Positions 35,134-47,520 of a stretch of 64,000 nucleotides of DNA are shown here, piece by piece. The notes beneath the pieces are model-generated. The model searched no databases and was not told the origin of the DNA. It saw nothing but the letters and a program-made list of their open reading frames with translations. The stretch is from NCBI GenBank assembly GCA_018398585.1, contig JAGTTD010000001.1:24249438-24313437 (forward strand), read 5' to 3'. The translations under genes were made by a program, and so were the position numbers. The stretch is from Simmondsia chinensis. Lineage: Eukaryota > Streptophyta > Magnoliopsida > Caryophyllales > Simmondsiaceae. How positions within the stretch are numbered: position 1 is the stretch's first letter; each line of letters opens with the position of its first letter.

Positions 35134-37463
35134 CCTGAGTCCACCAGCCAGGAAACTGGTGGACTCTCTACTGCGTATGCCTTAACTAAGTGAAATATCA
35201 ACATATCTCCCCTAGAGGGCTTAGCAGTCCTTTTAGGAAGAGTAGCTATATACTTAGTGTAGTTTCTTCTCCAGTGGCCAAGTTTTCTTGCAAAAGAAAC
35301 ACTTTTCTTTTGCTGACTTCCTTATGGACTTGGTTCCTGCAATAGCAACCTTGCGCTTTCCTTTCTTTCTAGTTAGTCCCTTCTGGGTAATAATCAAGTC
35401 TAACTTCTTTTTCAAGGCAAAGTAATTTGGTTTAGTGAGTACATTATGTATTCGAAATCAAGTGAAGTGCACCAGCCGTATCCATATCAAAGATACTGTA
35501 AATGCAAACATTTGTTTAACTGTCTCCAAGAGTCATGTATAATACAGTGAAATATATTCTTTCAATTTAGCATGCACAATAAGTCAGATATCCACCAAAC
35601 TATACCATCATGCATACAATGATGACCCAAACACACCACTCCTTACTCCCCTACAGCGGAGTTGCACGAAGCTAGTTCGGGTGAGAACTATTCTCAATTA
35701 ACCTGTTTTCTTGTAACTCTTACTAAACATGATTAGCTCACCACTTTACCTTAGTCTCTAATATGACACAACAGAGCTCATCGGGAAGGCTAATGCACCA
35801 TGCTAGTCAAGAGTAAACCATTACCTAAACTTCCATAAAAATACATGAAATACTCCACGATAACGTGGTCGCATCACTTCTTTTGCACTTCAGTTTATCC
35901 CAATAGAAGTCTAACCTTGTAATCCGCAAATCGACATCCTCCGTAGGGAGGTCTATCGATCTACAATACTGCTCGACCGGTAATGGAGACCGTGAGATTG
36001 CAACAATTGAAACCTTGCTCCCACTTAATTTTTATAACCAGTGGTTTTTTATTAACTTGCATTTACAACCTGGATTATCTCATAATCCCCTTCAGAACCT
36101 CATTCTAAAATTAAGCAAAATTAATTAATTAATTTATTCAAAAATACTATTGTTTTACAATATAGATTATCTCATTATCATGGATTAGAATCCCATTCTA
36201 AAACAAATAAATAAAATTAATTAATTAATTTTTAATTAAACAATACCAACATCTTAATTTAGATTATCATATAATCTACTTTTAAAAATCTAATTCGAAA
36301 ATTAAGTTTAAAATCAATAGCGATTTTTTGCTTAGACTATCTCATAGTCTATTTTTAGAATCCCATTCTAAAAAATAAATAAACTTTAGACTATATCATA
36401 GTCTATTTTAGAATCCTATTCTAAAAATAAAACAAGCCTATACTATCTCATAATCTATTTTAGAATCTTATTCTAAAATAATATCAAATAACTTTTATTT
36501 AAAATAACACTAATTTACAACTGAAATTATCTCATAATTTAATTTAGAATCTCATTCCAAAAAACAATTAATTAATAATTGTTATTTAGAATCTCATTCT
36601 AAAATATAATTAATTAATAATTATTATGTAAATCAGCAAATAAATAAAAATGATTTTTTTTAATCTAAAAACCTGACGCTGCGCCAACATAATGTTAGCA
36701 AGACATCAGCAGCTGATGTCCACGACGTCAGCGTCAGCCTGATGCTGACAACCGCATCAGAATTTTTTATTATTTTTAAATTAAAATATTTAACTTTAAA
36801 ATAAATTGAATCTAATCTCATTAGATCAATTTTATCCGATTTTGTATAAAATAATTGAATCTAATCTCATTAAATCAACCTTATCTAATTTTATATAAAT
36901 TAATTAAATCTAATCTCAGTAGATCAATTTTATCAAATTCCATAAAATTAATTGATTCTACTCTCATTAAACCAATTTTATCCATTATTAAAAATATTTG
37001 AATCTAATCTTATTAGATCAATTTTGTCTGATTTCACAAATCGTGACTGAGAACGTACAATCTCATTATACGAACAACATAATCGTAAATTTATGGGTTG
37101 TTCCGAATTTACGATTAATTCATTAACGGTTTAAACAATTTAAATCGTCACTAAAAATAACCGAGTTGACTATTAAATATTTTAACCGGTTCAAATAACT
37201 TAAATCGATAGTTTAAATAACCTAATTAACAATTAAATACTTTAATGATTTAAATAATTTAAATCACTAATTTAAACAATCATCTGAATTAACTATTAAT
37301 TTTCTATTGATTTAAACAATTTAAATCATACCGTCAAATTAAACAAACTTTCCTTCTTAATAAAAATCTCTATTTTATTAAATCGCCAATCTATTTATTT
37401 CGATCTTATTATACCTATTCATTTATATTATGAATGTAATCGGAGGCTGGCTCTGATACCAAT
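35134..37463 (-). pseudogene. Copia L1b leader, deleted gag and protease start
   Basis: Minus strand from the PBS (GGTATCAGAGCCAGCC ending near 37443) leftwards: a long leader with GAATCTCATTCTAAAA-type palindromic repeats (37000-36050), the conserved leader block (36035-35640), then gag starting MDTAGALHLIS near 35500. The gag middle is absent: N-terminal text jumps to the pre-knuckle basic region (KERKAQ.. / RKSAKEKCFFC) near 35390. The C-F-F-C half of the knuckle is present but the H/C half is damaged. Protease text (VDSG) follows at about 35150-35134 and is cut by L2a. Roughly 0.6 kb of gag is missing relative to 2200-3107. Confidence 0.75.
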
Positions 37464-37753
37464 TGTTGGGAAAAGATATAAATTTTTGGAAAAATAAACT
37501 CTGATACCGACTATTTGGTTCACCGTTCTCAACTATAGTCATAACAATAGGCACCTATTAGAGCACTTAGAGTAGGAGACTCTTCTCTCTGCTTAAGCCC
37601 CCGGTCAGAGAGTCACGCTTCATGACTCCTCACGTGCGAGAGTTCCCTGGAATTGGTTTATCTCTATAAACTCTTTGCCCAAATATCTGTTGTTGGGACG
37701 AATTTCAAAAATTCTCCCTAGTTTTATAAAGTTAACGCAGCGGAACAGGTTTA
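37464..37753 (-). mobile_element. 5' LTR of L1b, 3' portion (left of L2b)
   Basis: Starts TGTTGGGAAAAG on the plus strand and matches 26088-26374 closely. It abuts the L1b PBS on its left, which identifies it as the 5' LTR. It is interrupted after GTTTA at 37753 by L2b and continues at 53150. Confidence 0.9.
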
Positions 37754-38026
37754 TGTTAAGTATCAAGAGGTATCTTAATCTTAACCTAGGAGAGAGAGTT
37801 AAGATGAGAGAAAGGAGGAAGGAGATGAGAGAATAGAGAGAAAATATCTAAGATATTTTGAGTTTATTATTGAATGAATGATTCTTACAACTCAACTAAC
37901 CTCTTATGGCTAATACAAGACCAAATATCAACCGGACAAGCGCCTACAACTTCAACTAACTTTCCCGCCACAATACAATTTCAAAACTACCTTTCCCGCC
38001 ACATTACAATTTCAATTATTACAATT

Positions 38027-39417
38027 TCAAGAATGGGATGAAGGAAATTGGGACTCAATGAAGCTGCAGTTCTCCCATGTAACCTGTGCAGGACCCAAAT
38101 TGGTCCAATGGATCAAACCTTGTTTAGTATCAACTCCTTGCTGCTGCACCATGCGACTGTCAAGGATAATCTCAGGTTCCAAGATCAGCTGCCCCTCATT
38201 TCCAGCTTGTAAGCTCGCTGCTGCCCCCTTATCAGTACATGCTTCTCCTTTTGACTTGTCTGTTATCTGCTTCTTCAACAAGGAGACATGGAAAACAGGA
38301 TGATCCAAGCAGTCTGGAGGAAGCTCCAACCTGTATGCTACCTTACCAATTCTTTCAAGAACCTTGTAAGGGCCATAAAATCGAGTTGACAACTTAATGT
38401 TCTTGCGTATTACCACTGAATTCTGCCTGTAAGGCTGCAATTTAAGATAAACCCAGTCTCCCACATCGAAACTTCTACCAATCCTCTTCTTATCAGCATA
38501 AAATTTCATCCTAGCTTGGGCCAACTGCAAATTGTCCCTGAGCTGTCGAGCTAGCTGAATTCTTTACTGAAGGAAATCATTAACTCCTTGCGCATGAGAC
38601 ACCACTCCTTGATTGAGCAAGGGAGAAGGAGGATCATACCCATAGAGGGCCTCGAAGGGAGTAGTCCCTAAGGAACTATGAAAGTGAGTATTGTACCAAT
38701 ACTCAGCAAGGGAGATCCATTTATGCCACTGTTTGGGATGTGAGAATGTCATTCCACGCAAATACTGTTCTGTACACTGGTTTACCCTCTCGGTTTGTCC
38801 ATCAGACCGCGGGTGATAGGATGAACTCAGAGCTAATGTAGTGCCAAGCAATAGAAACAAATCACGCCAAAAGTTACTGGTAAACAACCTGTCCCTGTCT
38901 AAAGCTGTTGTTTGAGGAAGCCCATGGAGTTTGTATATGTGGTCTAAGAACAATTGAGCAAGTTTGTCGGCGGTAATGGGGTGATGAAGAGCAATGAAGT
39001 GACCATATCGAGTAAAACGATCAATGATCACCCAAATGATTTCTCTGCCTTCATATTTGGGTAGCCCCTCAATAAAATCCATGCTAATGTGAGTCCAAGA
39101 CCCCTCTGGAACTAGTAGAGATTGCAACAACCCCTTATAAGGCGTGTGCTCAACCTTAATCTGTTTACAAGTATCACATTGTTTCACAAAATCCTGCACA
39201 TGCTTCTTCAGCCCTGCCCACTAAAAGTATTGCTTGACTCTTTGGTAGGTGCCATCCATTCCAGAATGTCCACCCCATGGAGAGTCATGGGAAGCTGCAA
39301 TAATTTGTTTCCTCAATTCACTACTGCCACCCACATAGATCTTGCCATTGATCCTGATTATTCCCTTGCTAACAGACACACTGCCATCAGAACTAGCAGA
39401 CAACGGTTGGATGTAGT
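38027..39417 (-). pseudogene. L2b integrase and C-terminal domain
   Basis: Minus strand: zinc-finger region with SHDSPWGGHSG and C-D-T-C (39403-39150), catalytic core with SMDFIEGLP, a second catalytic Asp in LDRDRLF, and DGQTERVNQ (Glu), ending GVNDFLQ at 38564 with a stop. Then the C-terminal region (38027-38530) has GDWVYLKLQPYRQ, KLSTRFYGPYKV (GPY/F module), PVFHVSLLKK and a chromodomain-like LIHWTNLGPAQVTWENC. Stops separate the parts. The N-terminal edge is broken by L3a at 39418-39423. Confidence 0.9.
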
Positions 39418-39422
39418 GAGGA

Positions 39423-41249
39423 CGTTACGCTCAAGATTGGATCATAAGCATAAACTAAGTAAATCTAGGATAGATTGAGAGTATGAGATGAGAAAGAAGT
39501 GAATCGAGATGAGAAATTAGAAAATTAGGGATGAGAAATAGAGAGAGTTAGATGAGAGAGAGAATTTGATCTCAAAAGAGCTATTTTGTTCATTATTTCA
39601 TTAAATGTTCTGAATTATACAGCTCAACTACTACTTATAGCAAAACAAGAGCAAGCTAATACAATGTACCTGGACCCAAAGCTTAACCGACTCAGCTGCA
39701 AAATATCTAAAAATTGAAAATATCTACTAACTAACTTCTAAGCTTATTTCGGCCCCAAGACAACTAACAACTAAACGACCAATCGTGCTGCACTCAACCG
39801 CAGCTTATTACATCAGAAATTGGGACTTAACTAAGAATAATACAACTTCTTAAACTAAATAATCACAAAACAGCAACATTAACAGCAGCAATGCAGCAAC
39901 AACGGACTAAACAGCAACACAACCAATTTCAGCTCAATCTTTGAATTCTCGAATGTCATGATCAGAGAATTCAATGATTGAGCTTCTCTTCCAAGTTCAA
40001 TGTTTGTTGATTCATCCTATCAGTTATCTTTTCCTCAAGTCCTTGCAATTGTTGAGATTGTTGATTCAAACGACTTGAAATTCTCTCCCCAACCTCCTAA
40101 ACTTGATGTTGCACATGATCATTAATCTTTTCCTCCAAACCTTGCAATTATTGTGACACTAGATCCTCCTTACTTTGATCATTTTCTCTAAGCACCTGCC
40201 TCATCTGTTGAAGCATAAAATCTCTATCCTCTTGTCTTTGCTGCTGGATTTGATTGAATAGAAGTTCCAATTATAGTGCCAATTGATCATTAGTAACAAA
40301 ATGTACCTCACTTGTTGCACTCGCTCCAACTGCAGCAGCATCAGGAAGAGTATATCTTGCGGTTACTTCTGCATAAGAGGGACTTGTTACAACCTTGGCG
40401 GTTCTTGATCTCGTTGTCACACCCCCAGCCATAATTCCACTCTTGAAATTCACAACTTGAATTGATCAATTTGATTTTCGAACTAACAGCAGCACAATCA
40501 CAAATATGATCAACAAATTCTGATATTGTAAGATCAACAATTTTCTAATTTAATACAAATTTCAACTGATCTGATCTTACTGGAATCAGCACTTGATCAG
40601 CAAATTCAGCACTGAATTTGACTCTTCTCTTATTTGTTTTTTGATTTTTTTTTTATTTTCTTTTGATTACGCACTCGATTGGAAGCCAAATTAGGCTCTG
40701 ATACCAATTGTTACGCTCGTGATTGGATCATAAGCGTAAACTAAGTAAATCTAGGATAGATTGAGAGTATGAGATGAGAAAGAAGTGAATCGAGATGAGA
40801 AATTAGAGAATTAGGGATGAGAAATAGAGCGAGTTAGATAAGAGAGAGAATTTAATCTCAAAAGAGATATTTTGTTGATTATTTCATTGAATGATCTGAA
40901 TTATACAGCTCAATTACTACTTCTACCAAAATAAGAGCAAGCTAATACAATGTACCTAGACCCAAAGCTCAACCGACTCAGCTGCAAAATATCTAAACAA
41001 TTGAAAATATCTACTAACTAACTTCTAAGCTTATTTTGGCGCCAAGACAACTAACAACTAAACCCACCAACTGTGCTGCACTCAACCGCAGCTTATTACA
41101 TCGAAAATTGGGACTTAACTAAGACTAATACAACTTCTTAAACTAAACAATCACAAAACAACAACACTAATAGCAGCAACGCAGCAACAACAAACTAAAT
41201 AGTAACACAACCAATTTCAGCTGAATCTTTGAATTCTCGGATCATAACA
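39423..41249 (-). mobile_element. Miniature LTR retrotransposon L3a (gag remnant only)
   Basis: A 1.8-kb element. LTRs 39423-39958 (3') and 40709-41249 (5') are about 540 bp each. Minus-strand ends are TG...CGTAACA (with one decayed base at 39423). Perfect TTGGTATCAGAGCC PBS next to the 5' LTR (minus strand, 40695-40708). Flanks are GAGGA (39418-39422) and GTGGA (41250-41254), a target duplication with one change. The interior is only about 750 bp. It sits between RNase H and integrase of L2b. Confidence 0.85.
39959..40432 (-). pseudogene. L3a truncated gag N-terminus
   Basis: From the ATG at 40432, MAGGVTTRSRTAKV followed by SYAEVTARYTLPDAA, a stop, and a glutamine-rich coiled-coil-like tail (FNQIQQQRQEDRDFMLQQ, LQGLEEKI repeated). 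It is like the N-terminus of the L2b and L3b gags (TTRSNA / VRTRSGAG followed by a Q-rich coil). No capsid core, knuckle or pol follows. This looks like an internal deletion derivative of a gypsy element. Confidence 0.8.
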
Positions 41250-41254
41250 GTGGA

Positions 41255-42975
41255 ACAATGTGTGATTGGGAAAATTCATCAAACTCATAGGACTTAATTA
41301 CTTCAGTCATCCACAGGGGTATTACTTGAGTAACTGCGGCACACATAGCCCTCTCACAGCCTTCTATTTTCCCTTCTTTAGCACGTCTAGAAAGTGCATC
41401 AGCCACGATGTTCCCAGCCCCTTTTCTGTACTCAATGCTATACTCCAACCCTAACATCTTCATCAAACCTTTCCTTTGCACCCTTGTGAAAGTTCTCTAC
41501 TGTAACAGATACTTGAGGCTCTGGTGGTCTGTTCTGATCACAAATTCATGGCGCTCCATGTAATGTCGCCATTTTTGAACAGCAAGAAGTATTGCCATGT
41601 AGTCCTTCTCGTAGATGGAAAGCCTTTGATTCTTGGGACCCAAAGCTTGGCTCAGATAAACCAAGGGTCTGCCACCTTGGGAAAGCACTGGCCTAATACC
41701 CAAGTTGCTTGCATCAATTTCAAGTACGAAGGGTTGCCTGAAATCTGGCATGGCTAAGACTGGTGCCTGAGTCATAGCCTGTTTGAGTGATTCAAAATCC
41801 TCCCTGGCTGATTCATTCCCTTGGAAGTTGTCCTTCTTCAACAAATCTGTCAAAGGCTTAGCAAGTAAGCCATAACCAACAATGGACTTGCAATAATACC
41901 CTGTTACGCCCAAGAATCCTCTCAACTCTTTATGTGATTTAGGCTCTGGCCAACTCAACATAGCTTGAACCTTACTGGTATCAGTGGCAACCCCCTCAGT
42001 AGAGAGAATATGACCTAGATATTCAACCCGTGTCTTAACAAAAGCACATTGGAGAGCTTAGCAAACAGCTTGTGATCTCGCATAGTCTACAAAACTAGCC
42101 TCAAGTGCTTAAGGTGCTGCTGTAATGTGGGGCTGTAAACCAGTATGTCATCGAAGAAAACAAGGACAAACCTCCTCAAATAATCCTTAAACCCCTTGTT
42201 CATCAAAGCTTGGAAAGTTGCCGATGCATTGGACAGCCCAAAAGGCATTACTACAAATTCATAATGCCCTTGATGAGTCCTAAAGGCTGCCATGTGGATA
42301 TCTTTTTCCTGCACTCTTTTTTGATAATACCCCTGTCGAAGATCTAACTTGGAGAAGTAGCATGCTCCGTAGAGTTCATTAAGCAAGTCATCAATGACAG
42401 GGATTGGAAACTTGTCTTTGACTGTAAGGGAGTTCAATTGTCGATAATCAATACACATTTTTGATGTGCCATCTTTCTTCTTCACCAAAATCACCAGAGA
42501 TGCAAAGGGACTATGGCTATGTCTTATGAACTTGGTCCTTAGAAATTCATCAACTTGCCTGCCGATCTCATCTTTCTAAGAATGGGGGTATTTGTAAGGG
42601 CGTAGATTAACTGGATTAGACCCATCCTTGGGTGGAATTGAGTGATCAAGTGCCCTTCATGGAGGTAATTCCTCGGGCTGCTCAAACAAATCCCTGAACT
42701 GATCCAACAAAGCATCCAAAGGAACCCTAGCATTAGCATGATCAGACTCTGTAGCAGAAGCAATTGAGTAGAGTTGTCCTACCCAATGATAATCATTCTT
42801 CTTGAGGACCTTCTGCAACTGTTTGCCCTTCATAAATTGAAGCTAGCCCTGCTCAACTATACCCTGCAGCTTGATCTTGAGACCATTTTTCTCAAAGGTT
42901 ACTACCAGTTGCGAGAAATCAAAGAGTATTGGACTATAGGACTTCATCCAATCCACTCCTAAAACCCTGTCGCAG
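41255..42975 (-). pseudogene. L2b protease end, reverse transcriptase and RNase H
   Basis: Continues from 51230 after L3b. Minus strand: CDRVLGVDWM (42975), a PR-RT linker, then RT with [39 protein letters not shown] and the palm box [10 protein letters not shown] (42087-42494). RNase H and tether at 41497-41961 have FVLEIDASNLG, YEKDYMAI and FVIRTDHQSLKYLL, ending GNIVADALSRR (41242-41481). Internal stops at several points. The catalytic FFDD, RNase H Asp and DHQSL signatures are still legible. Confidence 0.9.
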
Positions 42976-43182
42976 CCTCCTGTTATGAATCGTTAGAATT
43001 TAATTGTAATTTTTGTATTAGTGGCTGAGTATTGTTTCAAGAGTTGAGTTGTATGCTTTTAAAAATTAGTTGAGTCGTTTTAGGCACCAAAATGGCAAGT
43101 TCGGGGCTGCTGCAGAATTGGGAGGGAAAATATGTTTTTTGGAGGTTATGTCATTAGTCTTGATGCTTTGTATCCAAAGGTT

Positions 43183-43190
43183 TATAAATA
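43183..43190 (+). promoter_or_regulatory. TATA box of the L3b 5' LTR
   Basis: TATAAATA followed by GGATCTTAAGCTTGTAATCTC, a transcription-start and polyadenylation neighbourhood like that in L2a's LTR. Conserved in the 3' LTR near 51048. Confidence 0.7.
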
Positions 43191-43424
43191 GGATCTTAAG
43201 CTTGTAATCTCATCATTCAATGAAATATAAACTGATTTCCTTTGGTAATTAACTCTCTTTTCTCATCTCTTTCTCTATTTCTCATCCCCTTTCACTTCTC
43301 TTCTTGCCTAACTCTTTCTTCTACTAGGTTAGACTTTCAATTCTCAATTGGAAGCCAAGAAGTGGTATCAGAGCCGATTCTACAATCAATTGATTGATTG
43401 AGGCTGGCAAAATAAAAGAAAAAT

Positions 43425-45653
43425 ATGATTGAAGGCGTGAGAACCAGATCTGGAGCTGGAGGTGCCAATGCACCAGGATCTGGATTGGATTTTATTGCTG
43501 CGGTTACGAGTTCTGGAGCTAATGTATCAAGTGATCATCACCGAGATTGGAACGACAAGTTAGAACAGCTGAATGCCAAGTTTGATGCTAAGTTTGAGCA
43601 ACAGCAAATCGAGCTTAAAGCTAGGTTTGATCAGCAGCAACAGCAGCAACTCGAGAGTAATAATAGCATTCAGCAAATGTTGAAATTGATTTTGGATAGG
43701 GACTCGAACAAGGAAGAACGGCTGCAACAAATTGAAGAAAAAATTGAAAAACTACAAGATCAGGTTAATAAACAAAAAGAATCAAGTGTTGATGCGATCT
43801 TAAAGCCTGCAAGTCAGATTTTTCATCAAAAAGAGTCCGATCAGCAGCAAGAACATGTTAACAGGCCTGAGATTATGGTGAGGAACTGTGACAAATCTCC
43901 GTTAGTTCAACCGACTGCAGTACCATCAATTAACATTAGATCAGCAGCAAATCAACCTCTGCATCGTGAATTTGATGCAGACAATCAGAATCGAGTCTCT
44001 GGACAGGCACATAGCAGACCTGAAGCTTCGAATTTAGACCACAACAGCAGGCCACAAAACTCAGTTTTGCAACGCAGTGCTGATTTTGATGAGTTCGAAC
44101 ATTTTGACAGACCTCCTGATTGACATTGTCAGCATATAACCGTAAGTAACGACATGATATCTGGTGGTGGGAGTGGTAATCACAGGCAGCCAAAAGTCGA
44201 AATTGATCCTTTTGATGGCAAGTTACCGGAATCATGGCTGAGAAGGTGTGACCGGTATTTCATGTATTACAGCATACCTGATGATGAAAAGCTCCAATTA
44301 GCGGTAGTGCATCTACATGGTGAACATGAGATTTGGTACTATAGTATATTAAAGAGCAAACCGAACCTTTCTTGGGACCAATTCGTAAAGGAAATGTGTG
44401 AACGTTATGGAGAAGGTGAATCAACGGACATTGTGGATAATTTTGACAAATTATCTCAAACTTCAACCGTGAGTGAGTACATGCTTAGATTTGAGAACTT
44501 AAGAGCCAACTTGCTGTCCGTTTTGTCTATAGCTCCCGAGGATACCAAGTGATATTATGTGCCTTGCTTTATAAGTGGATTAAAACCTAGGATCAAGAAC
44601 ATGGTGAAAGCCATTGGTCCTAAGACCTTGTCAAGTGCTTATAACAAGGCAAAATTGATTGAAGCCACTCATGTCCAACCGAGTGACAAATTTAAGCAGT
44701 CAAGCAGCAAGTTCAAGCCATAACCGAAAGCAGGTTCTGGTGCAGGTGCAGGATATAAACGTGTTGTTGACAGAAGCTCGGTGAGACTTCGCTTTCGCTG
44801 TAACCAGCCATATCAGCCTGGACATAGGTGCAAAACACAAGCAATAATGTGTGCTAAAGGGACCCATGTTGAAGCTGAAACAGGCAGTGAACATTCAGCA
44901 GCAGAAAGTGACAGTGTTGGTGATTCTTCACAAGATGAATTGAGTGACGATGAAGTGGAGATATCAATGAAGGCTTTAACCGGTAGTGAAGCTCATGACA
45001 CTATCAAAATTAGAGGTAAGGCTGGAAAACATTCCATCATTATCCTCATTGACAGTGGGAGTACACATAGTTTCATCGATCCAAAGTTGAGTAAGAAGGC
45101 AAGGCATGAAGAGATAAAGACTCATCCTTTGCAAGTGATGGTGGCTGATGGCAATTCTTTAACCATTCATAACAAGTGCATAGCATTCCCATGGTCTATG
45201 CAAGAACATCACTTCACCTTTGATTTCAGAGTTCTTCCTTTGGGAGGTTGTGATATGGTGCTAGGGGTGGATTGGATGAGGACCTTCAACCCGGTTATAT
45301 TCGATTTTAATAAGATGACCATGGCATTTGAGGTTCATGGCACCAAAGTATCCTTGAAAGGCATGTCAAAGGAATCTCAACCCAAGATAATTGATGGTAA
45401 ATGTGTGCACGAGGGGATCAAGAAGAAGGCAATACAATGGATAGGTCATTTGTTCATGGTAGCTACGGTTGAGCTGCGGCAGGGACTTCAACCAGAAGTG
45501 CAGTCCTTAGTGGATGAATTTGGTGACATCTTTGAGCTGCCTAAGAGTCTTCCTCCTCCAAGGAGTGTGGACCACGCCATTCCTTTGCGTGCAAATGCTG
45601 ATCTGGTGAAAATTCGGCCTTATCGATATGCACAGGCTAAAAGTCAGAGATAG
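43425..45653 (+). pseudogene. L3b gag and protease
   Basis: One frame from the ATG at 43425, interrupted by TGA at 44121 and 44550 and TAA near 44721. N-terminal Q-rich coiled coil (residues about 45-125), capsid region with DPFDGKLPESWLRRCDRYF and EYMLRFENLRANLLS (Retrotrans_gag), basic linker, then a damaged knuckle (C-N-Q-P-Y-Q-P-G-H-R-C; the first Cys is replaced, FRCNQ for a CxxC). Protease with IDSGSTHSFID and VLGVDWM. A frameshift at about 45650 separates it from RT. Homologous throughout to L2b gag (51230-52722). Confidence 0.9.
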
Positions 45654-46765
45654 AGAGGCAAGTGGAGGAACTTCTTCACATGAACTTTATTAGACCAAGC
45701 CATAGTCCTTTTGCTTCACTCGTGATCCTTGTGAAGAAGAAAGTTGGCTCAGCTAGAATGTGTATTGACTACCGCCGGTTGAATGCTCTAACGGTGAAGG
45801 ATAAGTTTCCCATTCCGATCATAGATGATTTGCTCGACGAATTACATGGTACGTGCTTCTTTTCAAAGCTTGATTTGAGGCAAGGATACCATCAAATCAG
45901 GGTCCTCGAGCTGGATATTTACAAGACAGCTTTTCAAACTCACCATGGCCATTTCGAGTTTGTTGTTATGCCTTTCGGATTGACAAATGCTCCGGCCACT
46001 TTTCAAGCAGCCATGAACGACGTTTTCAAGCCTTATCTAAGGAAGTCAGTGCTCATTTTCTTCGATGACATACTGATTTAGCTCAACATATGAAGCTCAA
46101 CTCACTCACCTTCAACAAGTGTTTGAATTGATGCGGCAACACAAGTTCTTTGCAAAGTTGTCCAAGTGTTCGTTTGCTCAAGATAAGCTCGAGTATTTGG
46201 GTCATATCATCTCACACGAGGGAGTGTCTACTGATCCTAACAAGATCTGTGCAATGCAAGAATGGGCAATTCCGACCACCTTGAAGAAATTGGGGGGTTT
46301 TTTGGGGTTGACCGGGTGTTATAGAAAATTTATTAAGGGATATGGTTCTATTGCCAAAATCTTAACCGAGCTCTTAAAGAAGGATGCTTTTAGATGGAAC
46401 GAGAGATCTCAAGCCACATTTGAAGCCCTTAAAGCCGCAATGTGTGCTGCACTAGTTTTGGCGATGCCAGACTTTACCGAAAGCTTTATTTTGGAGACCG
46501 ATGCAAGTGGTACAGGTATAGGGGCTGTTCTTTCTCTTGAAGGGAGGCCTATTTCTTACATGAGCCAAGCTCTTAGCCCTAAACATCAAGCTATGTCAAC
46601 ATATGAGAAGGAATATCTAGCCATCCTCTTAGCCATGGAGAAATGGAGGCAATACTTGGAGGGTCATAAGTTCATCATTCGAACGGATCATCAAAGCCTC
46701 AAGTATCTCCTTGAACAAAAGATCGTGACGAGGATTCAAAAGAAAGGTCTCACGAAAATGTTAGG
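45654..46765 (+). pseudogene. L3b reverse transcriptase and RNase H (5' part)
   Basis: RT 45662-46081 with [43 protein letters not shown] and FFDDILI. A frameshift/stop falls at 46079, and the second segment from 46119 continues connection and RNase H with FILETDASGTGIGAVL, YEKEYLAILLAMEKWR and FIIRTDHQSLKYLLEQ, up to KMLGL at 46765. Interrupted here by L4. The RNase H tail (DYDIKYRSG, ADALSR) resumes at 49257. Confidence 0.92.
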
Positions 46766-47433
46766 CCTTATGTCACGGACACGATATTCCCTGGTCCATG
46801 ACAATGCCAGGACAGTGCCCAGGTCGCTGCCTCAGCCTTGTCAGGGTCGCTGCCAGTGCCGTGCCCCAGCCATGTCAAGACATTGTCTCAGTAGTTACCC
46901 AGTCGTGCACCAGCCGTTTCATGACAATGTCCAACCCGTGTCTTGGTCCGTGCCCAGTCGCGCCCCAGCCTTGTCATGACAATGTCAAGGCCTTGTCAAG
47001 CCCGTGTCCAGGCCGCGTCCCCAGCATTGCTTCCCAGTGCCGCGCCGCACCTCAACCCACGCCTTGGACGCGCCTAACTAGCTGTTGGGATGCCCTTGCC
47101 CTCGCCTACTAGCCGTTGGGAAGATTCCTTAGGATATTATTTGATATTATTTGATTTTGTTGATGTAGTTAAGTAATCTCAAGTATTATTTTACTATTCT
47201 CGTGTATTTCTTCAAATAGGCATTTTGTAGTTCATTTGTAATCATCCAATTATCAAATATACGAAATATTCTATTTTTCATCTTTACTCTCTATTCTCTC
47301 ATCTCATCCCAATTCTATTTCTTTCTCATCCCATACTCTATTTCCCTTTCTTATCTCATCTAACCTCTATTGTCACTCAAATGGGCCTAAGTTCCACACT
47401 TTGGCCGTAACTAACATCAAGGTTCATTACAGT

Positions 47434-47445
47434 TGGTATCAGAGC
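47434..47445 (+). other. Primer-binding site of L4
   Basis: TGGTATCAGAGC, complementary to initiator Met tRNA, three bases inside the 5' LTR end at 47431. A perfect core shows L4 uses the same primer as its gypsy and copia neighbours. Confidence 0.9.
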
Positions 47446-47520
47446 AGTTGCGATCAGGGCCACGTCCCAAAGTTGCGTTTGAAGTAAAGGCGGTACAAAT
47501 GATTCAAGAACGTCAATGAG

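Noticed and set aside
46798..47112. ORFs in the L4 LTRs (also 48554-48947)
   Set aside because: Pseudo-repeat translations of the GC-rich LTR; the same in both LTRs, and they overlap promoter DNA.
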